From Tolypocladium sp. Sup5 PDA-1 (lineage: Eukaryota; Ascomycota; Sordariomycetes; Hypocreales; Ophiocordycipitaceae): a DNA stretch of 64,000 nt. Every line of letters begins with the position of its first letter. The first letter of the stretch is position 1. The DNA lies in NCBI GenBank assembly GCA_000750105.3, contig JPHH03000004.1:186001-250000 (forward strand), in the 5' to 3' direction. Below are positions 33,241-43,383 of this stretch, one piece after another. The notes under the pieces are model-generated. The model made no database searches, had not been told where the DNA came from, and saw only the letters and a program-made list of their open reading frames with translations. The position numbers and the translations under genes are program-made.

Positions 33241-36219
33241 TGTGCCGGTTCAAGGCAAAACTCTTTCGCCCTTTTAACACTTCTTTTCCGTTCTCTTTCT
33301 GTTCTCTCTTGTTTCGTCTTTTGTATCCCCACTCGTGAGATGAAGCCGTCAGTTGTTGGTTTGTCGTCCCTTTCGAAGATGCCGTTGAAGGAGGACGGGA
33401 AAGGTGGACAGGTAACCAGACCTGCACCAGCGCGAGACGTGAAAAAGAGGGAAAGAAAAAGAGTGCAAGCCGGTATTAGGAAGGGGTCCTCGACAGGCCT
33501 AGGCTGTGCGAGAGACGGATGAAAAGGAACGGAATTGGCCGATGTCGAAGAGAGAGAAAGAGAGAGACGAGTTCGGACGAGAGGCGAGGGGGTGAGATGA
33601 GATGGGCTGGGCTGGGCTGGGCGGGCTCTATAATTGACGACGACGACGCTGACGATGGCGAGGACGACGAGGCACCGTCGGCAGGGCCTGCAACCCGGAC
33701 GGGGGCTGGTGCCGTTGCCGAGGGCGGCCGAGGGATCGTGTATCAGATGCCGGTAGCAGGCGAGACGGACAGAGTATCGGATGCCTTGCGGCTGCGCTGC
33801 GGTGGCTCCGGAGGTCTAGGACGACAGCAGGAGGCATCCGGACTGGCTTGACGCGCTTCCACTGCCAGGGCGCATTGACGGGCGATGGTGCAGAGGGCCG
33901 TTTAATGCCAGGCGGCGAGGAAGCATGAATCGAATGCTGTCAGTGGCGCACGGAGCCGAGACGAGATGTAAGCCCGGTGGGCAGGGCAGCGATTCACGTC
34001 AGGTCCGGTACGTTCGTGTGCGGGTCGCTGGGCCCGGGATCTGCGTGAGCCGGGTGGAGGAAAGATTAAGCAGGGTTGCCCGTGTGTTTGACGCTTGGTG
34101 GGAAGATCAGACAGGCGGCGGCGTCGCGGGTTCCGAGGCAGAGGGCGGTTTTGGAATTGCGGTGGTGGTGGTGGTATGGCGGAGGAGCGCTCGTCGGAGG
34201 TGAGAGGAGAGGGAGAGGAGAGCAGGAGGATCAACGACGCCTTCGGACCGGGGCAGGCGGCAGAGGAGTTTTAAGAGCTGGCATGGCGTATGCACACGGG
34301 CTGCATTGGCCCGCATAGACGGTCTTGCTGCGGCATCAGGCTCATGGGCCGGACTGGTAGGTAGGTAGGTACCTTGGATGGGAGCGACGGCGGCGGCGGA
34401 CGAGGCCAGGCCAGAGGAGGCAGACCCCAAGCCCCAAGTCCCGCGTCCATTGGCATCGCTGCCCGCCCCGGCGCACGCAGGCCCCGATCAATGCTCGACG
34501 CATCTGGCGCCGGGCACTGGGCGGGTAGCTTCGACGAAAGGCTCGACGCAGACACAGCTGCCGCCGCCGCTGATTGGCCCGAGGCGCAGAGACGTCGGCG
34601 GTTACACGTCCGCCCGGCGCCAATCAGCGCCCCTGCCGCTGCAGCCCGCGCCAGGGGTCAGGGGCCAGGGGGTCCCGCACCGCCCGCGAGCCTGCAACGT
34701 GCTGCAGAGGTTGAGAGGGTTGCGGTACAAGCCGCAGCGCCCAGATCCCGCCGCGCGAGGAGGTACCTACCCAGGCCCCCCCAGCAGCAGCGCCCCCCCT
34801 TCTGGATGGGACCGCCGTTTGGCCGGCAAGCGACGAGTGTGCAGCCAACAAGGTTCGCGCGCTTGATGCGCCAGCGCCCAGGGTCCTGTTTCTATTTTCC
34901 GAACACCACCAGGGAGAGAGCCAAGGTGAATTGGCGCCGACCGGTTTTATTTGCCTCACCATCGAAGCTTGGCTTTCTTGGTAAGGTATTCATCAGTGCT
35001 CCCTTTGCCTTTGGTCGTTGTGATGACCCTCTGCTTTCCCCGACGTGACCCTCCCCGGCGCCGACGACGAGTGGCGTTCGTCTGACTGACACCAGCCACG
35101 CAGCACCCACCACTCCACCAGGCCCTCCGTCTCACACAGGCCCGTGGTGAAGCACATGGTGTCTCGGCCGCCACCAGCCACCGCCGGCTTCATCACTCAC
35201 ATCGCCCCGTCGCGAGGACCGCTCCTCTCTTCGCTTCGTCGAGCGGTGGGGTCTTCGCTGCATTGGTGCTGGAGTGGTCCGACGGGCAGCCGTGCGTGCG
35301 TGTTGCGTGCTGCGTGCGTACCGGCAGCCTGGTTTCTCTACCTGGTGCGCCGACGTCTGTGACCTCGGCCATTGGCTTCCACGCGAGAATGACGTCTCGC
35401 CTTCCCAGCCGGACGGTCCTGGGACGAACGGTCTGGAATCCATTCACGAGTGGGACTCTTCGGCCTGGCCTGTGGTCCCATGATGGTGAGCATCGTTGGC
35501 GGTGAGGCGGGATGCGGTGACCATCAGAATACCAAGACGTTCGACATGTCCTCATCACTCTATCGCATGCCCCCCAATATTACACAATGACAAGCGACAG
35601 CTCTCTCTCAAGCAACGCTAACAATGCATCCTAGGAAGAGGACTCGCTGGCCCCCAATGGGCCATCAACAGTCGCGCCGACTATTGGGGCCTAGGTCAAG
35701 GTCTGTCCCCATCGTGGACTCTAATAAATGACCATCACCGCAGCCAAGAGAAGAGGATGAGCCCATGACCAGACCCACGGTGCTAGCGAATGCAAGCCAC
35801 AGCGAGTGATGGCCCCGACATGAACAGTATTGATTTATTGAACAGGCACTCGCCCCGCGGCCAACACCCAACGCTCCCCTCCCCTTGACCCCTGCACCGA
35901 GGCCATGATAGCCCCATGTACGCATCTGCCCCAGCAGCTAATGAGCGGGAGCGATTGCCAGCCCCAGTCTTCCCCGGCGGCTCTGCGGCCTCGCTGATTG
36001 GATGGTGCGCCCATCTCGGCACATCCCAGCCCCCGTGCAGCCAGCCATGGCACGGGCGTCACCTCCGCCCGACCTCACTCGTTGTTGTCTCTTATTCCGG
36101 ACCACTGCTGCTGCTGCCGCTGCTGCCCGCAGAGCTCGTGCCGGCCAAGGGCCTATGCGGCGCTGTTGGCCTTTAACGGCCGGCGTCGTCCGCGCGGCGA
36201 AGACGGCCCAGAATCAGAT
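33241..36219. other. Long intergenic region
   Basis: About 3 kb without a supported gene. It includes leader sequence of the membrane-protein gene, a short (GGGCT)n tract (about 33603-33625), a GGTA tetramer tract near 34360-34378, and one TACTCCGTA motif (36238-36246, just beyond its end). Frames of 90-224 aa occur on both strands but are Arg/Pro/Ala-rich and look like GC-driven noise. Confidence 0.45.
33603..33625. repeat. Short (GGGCT)n tract
   Basis: Four consecutive GGGCT-like pentamers. Confidence 0.7.
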
Positions 36220-37711
36220 TCATGCCAACCCCCTCCGTACTCCGTACAGCAACAAGCACGTACGTGACTTGCAGCGCCGTGGTCTTGGCATCGCTTGGAG
36301 ACGCCTCGGTTCCGGCCCGTCCACGTGGCTCCGGCGCTCGACAGACACGCAAAAGAGAGTCATGGCGGCCATTTTACAACTGTTAATGATGACTTCTATA
36401 ATGTACTGGACGTAGGCGTGGTACTCCGCCAAAGTAATGTAGATTTCATCGAAGTCCTGGGAAATGAGTAGCCGGCTAGAATGCTTTTCTGGGGCAGAAA
36501 TTTGGAGCTCTTTCATACCGATATTTCTTTCCAGGAGCGGGCAGCAATCCGTACGCGTGTTCGCTGGATATCCATGCGGCCACTTCGGTGCCCTCTTGCA
36601 CCCTAACGGCGTCCGCTTTGTGTAGGGCCCGTTGATACGGCTTCACCTCCAGAATTGCCAGGGTGCGTGACTCTTCAGGCAACTTGTTCTTGAGAATGTG
36701 CTGGAGACAACCGTCTGTCCGAGCGGAGATGACGGGAAACCTCCTCATCGTCCCGCTTTCGTCAGAGGGGCTGGTTGCGTCACCTTGAACTGCTTGTGCA
36801 GTATGGCCCAGTCGAAAACTTCCTCAGTACTCATGGCCTTGGAGGAGATAGATATCCCCTGTAGCAAGAGGATGGTCGACATGTTGACGATAGCTCCATC
36901 CGGATGCCATCGGTTAGGGGCATCTGGGGGGCGTAGCTAGCATACAAGCCGGGTCTTAAGGCTTTGGAACCAAGCTTGGAAGAATCTGAAGCAAAGTCTT
37001 CCGACGTCGAAAGCTTGCTCTGAGAATCCGTCCTGGCGATGGATGGCGAACCCTGCAGCGGCGAGTTCCCCTGTGACAAACCGGGCAGTGCCTTTGCTTG
37101 GGGAAGATTCGGAGTAGGACGACGGAGAGCCCCTCGGTCGCGGTGAGCTCCCCAGTGACGAATCGGCTTCTGACTTGCCGGGGGGAGATTTGGACGAGGA
37201 TAACGGGGAGCCCCTCGGTTGCTGTACCGCCACTTTGCGCCGTGGTCGATGTGAGGCATCAACCATGACTTCAAAGGGGTTGTCCGCCTCGTATGCACTG
37301 CCTTCCTCTCGGAGCCTCTGCGCCACAATGGGAGCTCGACGCAGGATATCGTCGGCCGAATGTTCCAAGCTGCCATGTGACCCCAGATGCAGAGATTCGG
37401 GTCGTTTTCCTCCAGCGCTTTCCACCAGTTCTCGTCACTCAGGGATTTCCGGCGTTTTTCTTCCCTTTTGCCCCCCGGGTCTACGCCGAAGATGCGCTCA
37501 ACTTCAGGGAACGATCCTCCACCTTCCATTGGACCTTAAGAAGGAACCAGTCTGTGTGTTCAAGCTTGGAGGTGGAGCCGAGCTGTTTCGTCCCTCCAAT
37601 GTCGCCAATCTTGAGTTGTGAGGGGTTGACAGAGGGGTGATGCTTCGAAACTAACGCCTCCCACCTTTCGGACGACTTAGGGATGTGACCTTCGTCATGT
37701 TGGGCCGCCAT
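36220..37711 (-). pseudogene. Degenerate gene, unknown fungal family with nuclease-like E-x-K segment
   Basis: Coding-like peptide blocks follow each other on the minus strand but switch reading frame without usable introns. Block one (37711 to about 37530) starts with a good ATG (MAAQHDEGHI). It passes into a second frame (about 37529-37390) reading EVERIFGVD and later ENWWKALEENDPNL. It then enters a third frame (about 37400-37100) with EHSADDILRRAPIVAQRL. Later blocks carry MSTEEVFDWAILHKQFK (about 36780-36835), LAILEVKPYQRALHK (about 36600-36660) and SRLLISQDFDEIYITLAEYH (about 36420-36480). The last two resemble a lineage-specific fungal family with a restriction-endonuclease-like fold; that is recollection, not proof. 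At least two shifts fall in stretches too short for an intron. Alternative: an intact multi-intron gene with sequencing errors. Confidence 0.5.
37056..37225. repeat. Imperfect tandem repeat, about 84-bp units
   Basis: Two adjacent diverged copies (about 37056-37140 and 37140-37225). Each contains AGCTCCCCAGTGAC-like, CTTGC, GGGGAGATTT-like and GAGCCCCTCGGT blocks in the same order. The repeat lies inside the degenerate gene and would encode a Ser/Pro-rich repeat in one frame. Confidence 0.6.
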
Positions 37712-39081
37712 CGTGGTCGTGGTCGGTCAAGTATGTTGCTCAAAGTCACAGTATAAGCCCAATGTGTCGGAGACTCATAAACTGCAGCCGCGTATGGGGA
37801 AAGGCATGTACTTCGGCTTCGGCTCAAGAACGTGCTTGGGTGTCTGTGGAGGCGCCCGCCACGGCGTAATATAGGACAATGAAGACCAGAGCCCAGGGCA
37901 TGCGATTGTGGTAAAGAGAAAAACTAAACTGTTCAGCCCTGGGGGTAGGTTGTGCGTTTTCACCGTCCAGGTCGAAGACAGGCTCCACCAGCCTCTTGCT
38001 GCTCTGTTCACGCTTTGTACGCCAACAGGTCACCATCGGACTCGCGCTCTTGTCACTTCCGTCGCCGACGCATCCAAAAATAAGCTGACGAGTCGGTAGC
38101 AGCGTTAGTTCGAAATGCAGAGGCCCTCGATGGCCAACGGGCGGGGAGTTTCGCGCTACCAACAACGACCTGTACAGCCCTGAATTAACGGTGTTGGCCC
38201 AACAGAGACCCCCGGAAACGTTGGATGATGCCACGCCTGTATGTATACTTCGTGCTCCGCGGGCTCTGCGTCTCAGCCATAGTCGTTCCACCTGAAATCA
38301 TATGGCCGATTGGGCAGTCGGACACGGCGGGCGTAGGCGACCAGATGCGACCAGATGTGACTGTGGTTAGCCGCGCGGCTGGCGACAGCATCAGCCGCGG
38401 GCCATTCGATGGCGGCCACCTATTTCGGCTCTAGACAGGGAGTAGAAACAGGAGCAACGAGTAGAAACAGGAGCAACGAGTAGAAACAGGAAGCAACGGA
38501 ATCATGAGAGTTGAGTAGTATTAATGCACTTCTTAGGCAAGAACAGCCCTGCTAACCTCCCGCCAAGAAGGTAAATGCAAAGTGCTATGGGACTTATATA
38601 GCAAAGTAGCCAACTCAGTCGTTACCCATGAGACCCTGACCATGGCCGGATGGAACACTGACCTCGAGGCTCAGGGCTGTGTCTACCCGCGCAACTCGCT
38701 TTCAAATGCAACCGGGGCCCTAGGCTGGACAGGAGCCTGGATGTTTGGGTCCGTGCATGTCGCCACAGCCGGACAGGACATCATCGACCCAGCAACTGCC
38801 TGGTGGTCTTAAACCACAGTGAGTTGTACATCTGCCCGCATCTGCTGGTGCGTAGCAGCAAAAGCCTGCCTTCACGCCAGGTTGTCGTCGGGATTCAGCC
38901 TATGAAAGGCTCCTGGGGATCGTCCTCGCCAGCATAGGGATGCATATGTTGGTACCCTGAGACCGTTCGTAGCTCTGGTGCTCAAGTGGCACTTAGGCTT
39001 GTTGGATGCGCCTTGACTCCTTCTCATGTAAGGTTGGTGCTAATCGGAAGCAATGCGGCATGTTTGGTGACTTGGGTGGAA
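37712..39081. other. Region between degenerate genes, with coding-like fragments
   Basis: No intact gene is supported. A minus-strand frame (37824-38291) ends in a hydrophobic stretch containing MPWALVFIVLYY. A plus-strand frame from the ATG at 38642 reads MAGWNTDLEAQG to a stop at 38812. Both are short and unrecognised, and could be exons or relics. A 19-bp minisatellite lies between them. Confidence 0.35.
38440..38497. repeat. 19-bp minisatellite, three copies
   Basis: The unit GAGTAGAAACAGGAGCAAC occurs at 38440-38458 and 38459-38477. A third copy with one inserted A is at 38478-38497. Confidence 0.9.
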
Positions 39082-40064
39082 TCAGGTCTTCGATGCGATA
39101 GTCTGATGTAGCGGGTCTGGTTGATCCGAAACGCAGACAAGTCCGCCCTCATCCTCGGCAAGCGTCTCGGTGTCGGCCCGTCGAGTATTCCCAACGGGTC
39201 TTGCGTTGAACCAACGAGTGAGAAGATGAATATCGGGCGACATGGTAGGGACGTGCAGGTTGACCAAGCGAGATGGCCGTACGACCAAACGGCCGTTATG
39301 GTAGTACGCTTGCACGACTCGCGCAGAGAATCGACCGTGGAAGCTGATCACAAGGACCTGTGCAGGCCAAGTTAGCTTTGAAAGCTTACTGGTGTTGGGC
39401 ATCCTCACGGGACATAGCTCATGGTCCCGGAACCACTTTGGCTGGCGAATCTCCTCCGTCTTGAGCATGCAGATGGCGAGAAGCAACTCGCTCCGAAGCA
39501 AGCCACCATCGGCGGGGGAGCAGCTAACTATGGTGGTCCCCAAAGCATGCGGTACTTCCGGATTGTAACGCCAGTCCTTGCGCCCACGGGGCCACATGAA
39601 GAAATCGACGCTGCAAAACTGTGTCCGCGCGGGCCTTCGGATGTAGACAACCAGCGATAGAATCCTGGAATGCTCTTCCTCTTAACATACCTGTGGCAAA
39701 TATACAGGTCAGCGCCATGAAACGGTGTTGGGAATACGTGGCTTACAAGTGGGAAGGCCCAGTCTGTAATGCTGTCTGTTGCATTTATGAAGAACCGGCG
39801 GTGACGTTCCGCGTCGTACTTGCAATCGTCGGAGAACAACATAACATCCCTCCACTCACTGCTTTTCAGTCTCTTGTAGTTAAGTGGCGGGTAAATGTAC
39901 CAGTCGTCCCGGTGCATCCGTCGAAGGCCCTCCTCCATTTTGTCCGTCGGTCCGGGCAGGAAGAATCTGGGGTCAAAGTCGATGGGGTCGTCGTCGTCGA
40001 TGTCGAAAGGTGCAGCTCGAATAACGCGCAAGTCCTCGAGTTGCGAGGCTGGTATCGTGGGCAT
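39082..40064 (-). pseudogene. Degenerate gene, unknown fungal family
   Basis: The first block (40064 down to about 39640) begins MPTIPASQLEDLRV and reads as ordinary protein with DPRFFLPGPTDKMEEGL, DDWYIYPPLNYKRL and KYDAERHRRFF. An intron-like element (donor 39746) can be spliced in frame only with an acceptor at 39681; the better acceptor at 39691 leads to an immediate stop. The good sequence then jumps frame near 39610-39630, from YRWLSTSEGPRG to VDFFMWPRGRKDWRY. It continues in that frame to 39082 through HGRFSARVVQAYYHNGRL and SPDIHLLTRWFNARPVG. The jump is too close for an intron. A perfect-looking but 32-nt intron-like element sits at 39358-39389. I do not recognise the family. It could be an intact gene if one indel is a sequencing error. 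Confidence 0.5.
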
Positions 40065-40360
40065 CTTCTTCTTGGCCTCTATCGAATATTAGATTTGGCA
40101 GAGTTCTTGGAACTCTTGCTTGCGTTGGACGGTTCGGGGCGGGGGGTTCCGACTGCACCGCCGCTTGTCGGGCGATTGTGATGGCATGGCGGTGGGAGCT
40201 GCGCCGGTACGAATTATCGAAATCCGATGGCAATCCTCCAACGTCAGGTTGGCGATGCAGATGCAACAGAGTTGTGGACTGGTGAGAGGATGGTTTCTTG
40301 TTGTTTGTATGGTGGCGGATGAAATGTCCCCAGGTGACGACGCGCTCTAGCTAGCATGGA

Positions 40361-40371
40361 GTACGAAGTAC
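40361..40371. repeat. GTACGAAGTAC motif copy
   Basis: Perfect 11-nt copy of the dispersed palindrome-like motif, in the spacer between two degenerate genes. Confidence 0.55.
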
Positions 40372-40472
40372 AACTGCTGCACACCTTGATCATCTTCTCT
40401 CCTACCCTAGGCCTCGTGTAAGTTGTACCAAGGTCCGTCGAATGCCGATTTTACAGCGATATGAATCCTGCT

Positions 40473-41280
40473 TCAATCATGCTGCACGCTAGGGCTTGCC
40501 ATAAAGAACGAAATCACTCGATGGCCATCTGCGTCTCCCAGAAAGTCGCACATCTTTCGCTGCCCTACCGGATCAAAGGCATGCTGTGCCAAATCGCCGA
40601 ACCCACTACAGATATCCGACAAGACATTGGTTTGGCTCTCAGACAGGGGCTGCCCTCTGACGCAGTGGGACACGAGATCTCTCCTGGTTGATGTTTCTTC
40701 GGCTTGCTTGTCCTTTGGGTCCTTCGGGCCATCGCCGGTGCACTGGCGTCTCAGCGAGTCGAGGCAGGATGGCAGCTCGGCAGCTGACGAGATGGGAATG
40801 ATGGGTGTAACATCGTTGGTAAACGTCCTAGACACAGGGTCAGAACCAGTGTGGCCGTGTTGCTGGCAAATGACGGAAGGCCATGCATACTCCATTTGTA
40901 GCTTCATGAAAGCTGCCATGCCATCTTTGTCGGCCAAGAGGAGTATCACTGCCACCTGGCCCCTGCCGTCGAGAAGGGACAGCCTCTCGATTCTGTCTCT
41001 CGCCTCTGGCGTACCAATCTGGCTGGTGGAGAGAAGAACGAGTCGATAAAGTTGTCCGCAGCCTCCGTGGGATGGTACGGGAAACGCAATATCGTGAGTA
41101 TCGAGCCTTGTCTCTAAGAAGTGTCAGCATGGCGAGCACGAGAAGGCTCCCGCGTGTTCGCTCACGACCCTTCCAGCCGGGACTAGTAGATCTGGCAAGA
41201 GTCGGTACCACTGCAGCCCACTCTCTCCTCTTTCTGAGAGACGAACAGAACATGTCGGGATGCTGCCGCCTCCTTGTTGA
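40473..41280 (-). pseudogene. Degenerate gene, unknown fungal family
   Basis: The upstream part (about 41270-41010) reads LQWYRLLPDLLVPAG, a plausible 52-nt intron (41114-41165, GTGAGC donor, CTGAC branch, TAG acceptor), then ILTILRFPYHPTEAADNFID. Near 41000-41015 the sensible frame changes to ARDRIERLSLLDGRGQVAVI, followed by DGMAAFMKLQMEYAWPS and PIIPISSAAELPSCLDSL, and runs to 40473. There is no room for an intron at the change. The pieces resemble one continuous protein type I have seen in fungal genomes as an unnamed family. No intact start was identified; an ATG at 41334 opens a different frame. Three neighbouring genes sharing this kind of damage favours real decay over isolated base-calling errors. 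Confidence 0.45.
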
Positions 41281-41340
41281 GAAGATGTCACGGCATCTAA
41301 TATGGAGGATTGCTGGTACGACGTGGTGTGCCATTTGCTA

Positions 41341-41644
41341 GGTTTGAAATGTTTTTATTTCTTGTATTTTTGCTGTGTGAGATGGGATTGCCCCTTTGTG
41401 CGGTTTAGGAGTGGAAAGAGCTCCTCGCTTCCTGCCTTGCTCCCCGTTCGTGCCGAGTAACGTGATGCCCGCGTACAGCGAGGTACCCAAGGAGACGGTA
41501 TGTAAGGTACACATACATGGTAATCCAAGACTTGAGAGGCGTATGTGCTGACCTCTTTCCTTGATGTCCATCTCTTGAAATCAAGGGGCAGCCCTTGCTA
41601 TCCGCTTGATTGCCAATCGTCTTCACAAAAGAAAACCACCGAGA
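41341..41644. other. Spacer between degenerate gene and OPA3-like gene
   Basis: About 300 bp, AT-rich at its start; no feature seen. Confidence 0.5.
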
Positions 41645-41999
41645 TCACGTCGCCTGCAAGGTCGGCAGTAGAGGCTGTTTCGTCCTGGGATCCTTCAGCA
41701 CCCTCAGCGCCTCCTCGAGAGATTCGAACCTCTGCCGCTGCTTCTCCTCGGCGTTTGCCAGCTCGTCCTCCCGCAGCTTGAGCTCCTCGAACCGTCGATT
41801 GAGGTCGTCTATCCGCTCCTTGTTGATGTCGGGCTTCTGCGACGCCTTCCAGTACTCGTATATGATCAGACCACCTGCCACTCCGAGGATGAAGCCGTCG
41901 CCGATGACGTCTGCGAATAGGTCCACGGCCTTGGCCTCGGGCAAGGGACGGAACTTGCGTCTCCATACGTTCTGGAATGGGAACTTGTTGCGCGCTGAT

Positions 42000-42037
<38 letters not shown>

Positions 42038-42390
42038 CGACGACGACTTGTCTGGTTTCGCCTTGTCTTTGGATGCTTCTTCGCGCTTGTGCTGCTCCTC
42101 CGTCTTCACCGTTGGCGCCTCGGCCCGCTCCTTTGCTCGTCGCTCGGCTTCGGGATCTCGGAGGAGGGCCACCGAGAGCTTCATGTTCAGTTGGTGTATT
42201 GACTGTCCGTACTTGGCGGCAAAGGCTCGGAACCGAGGGTGATCGTGCGCTTGCGCCTTGATGCGATTCTTGCGGGGAGTCAGCATGCCGTTTTCCATGG
42301 CTTGTACGGAGACGGTTCCCTTACTGCGCCATATTTGGAGACGTGCCGCACAAACAGCGACGCGAGCTTGAAGAGAGGGAGGGGGACCAT
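41645..42390 (-). CDS. OPA3-like protein
   Basis: Model: complement(join(41645..42268,42325..42390)), 229 aa, one 56-nt intron (branch GCTGAC, acceptor GCAAG). It belongs to the OPA3 family, small mitochondria-associated proteins whose human member is mutated in optic atrophy/3-methylglutaconic aciduria. The first exon encodes MVPLPLFKLASLFVRHVSKYGA, a typical OPA3 N-terminal amphipathic/targeting helix. NRIKAQAHDHPRFR and a GQSIHQLN helix follow. A polyserine run of 17 residues (codons 41996-42046) interrupts the middle. A hydrophobic segment with ADVIGDGFILGVAGGLIIYEYW (about 140-165) and a C-terminal coiled coil rich in Glu/Arg/Leu (about 175-215) complete the family pattern. An ATG at 42298 gives a truncated start lacking the conserved helix. 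The function is inferred from family. Confidence 0.9.
41996..42046. repeat. Coding trinucleotide/hexanucleotide repeat (polyserine)
   Basis: TGA/CGA triplets on the plus strand (mostly an alternating TGACGA hexamer) encode 17 consecutive Ser on the minus strand in the OPA3-like protein. The length is likely polymorphic in steps of one or two codons. Confidence 0.95.
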
Positions 42391-43383
42391 TGCGATGGAG
42401 CCGCCCCGTCAGCGGAATGGCGATGTGTGACTCCGAAGGCGGTTTGCAGAGAGCAGTCGCCGTTGAGACTCAAGTATTCGAGCGGGGGGACCGAGACGAG
42501 ATGAGGTTAGGCGAGATGAAACCAGGCGTTCGACGACAATTCCGGTCTTGAAACTCCTCCTGAAGCAAAGTCCTCTAGCGGCAGCATCGCCAATTGAGAA
42601 TTTCTAGGTCATGATGACGGCCGCCTCCCACGATGCGTCAGAATCCAGCGTGGAGTCGCGAAACGGACCTGGAATCGATGCCGTCTGGTCCGAAGCCCGC
42701 GATCCTCCGTACAGCCAGAGGCGCGCACCAATAAGAAGCTCTAGCTTTCAGCGCCCTCAGGGCAGCAAATTACAGCGGTCTCTCCGAGCTTTGGGTGGGG
42801 CCTACCCTGGAAGCGGGTGGGCGTGAGCCACTAACAAGCGCCGCAGCAGCGAGGCACCACCAAATCGGTTGCGCGGGCAACCAAGGGCTCCCTAGAAAGT
42901 ACACAAACCGCGACCAGCAACGATTGCTCTACGCTGCTGCTGCCGCACCGCGTGACCAGGACAAGCCATCACCAACACCAGCCAGCGTCGACAGGCCAGG
43001 CGAGCCATCTCGAAACCAAGCATTTCTTAATGCCTCTATACGCCTGAGAGCCTTCGTCATCGCACATCCCGCGCTCAGCTCAGCGTCTCTTGATCTCCGC
43101 GGATGCCACTGCGACGAGACTGGTACGCGAGTCCCTCCCCATTTGCGTCCCCCTTGAAGCTCAATCTAGGGCATTGAAGGAGGAATACACTTATGCCTTC
43201 CGGGCTCGCCTCTTCTCGCACGGCAGGAACAATGCATGGATGGATGGACGACCCTTCTAACGCTTGCTTGCTCTAGGATCTTCTCCTTGACGCCTCCCTC
43301 GGTTGTCGAACCTCGCAGCTTGATCCCGTCTCGACCACATCCACCATCTGCGCCGTCCGCCGATACGTCGCGTCTCAGCAGCC
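42391..43383. other. Divergent intergenic region: OPA3-like / polo kinase
   Basis: About 1 kb of shared upstream sequence. A plus-strand frame (42795-43157) crosses it but looks random. The last 200 bases are likely leader of the kinase gene. Confidence 0.5.

Noticed and set aside
41725..41745. GGTTCGAATC on the minus strand, resembling a tRNA B box
   Set aside because: It lies inside the OPA3-like coding sequence and no cloverleaf or A box surrounds it.
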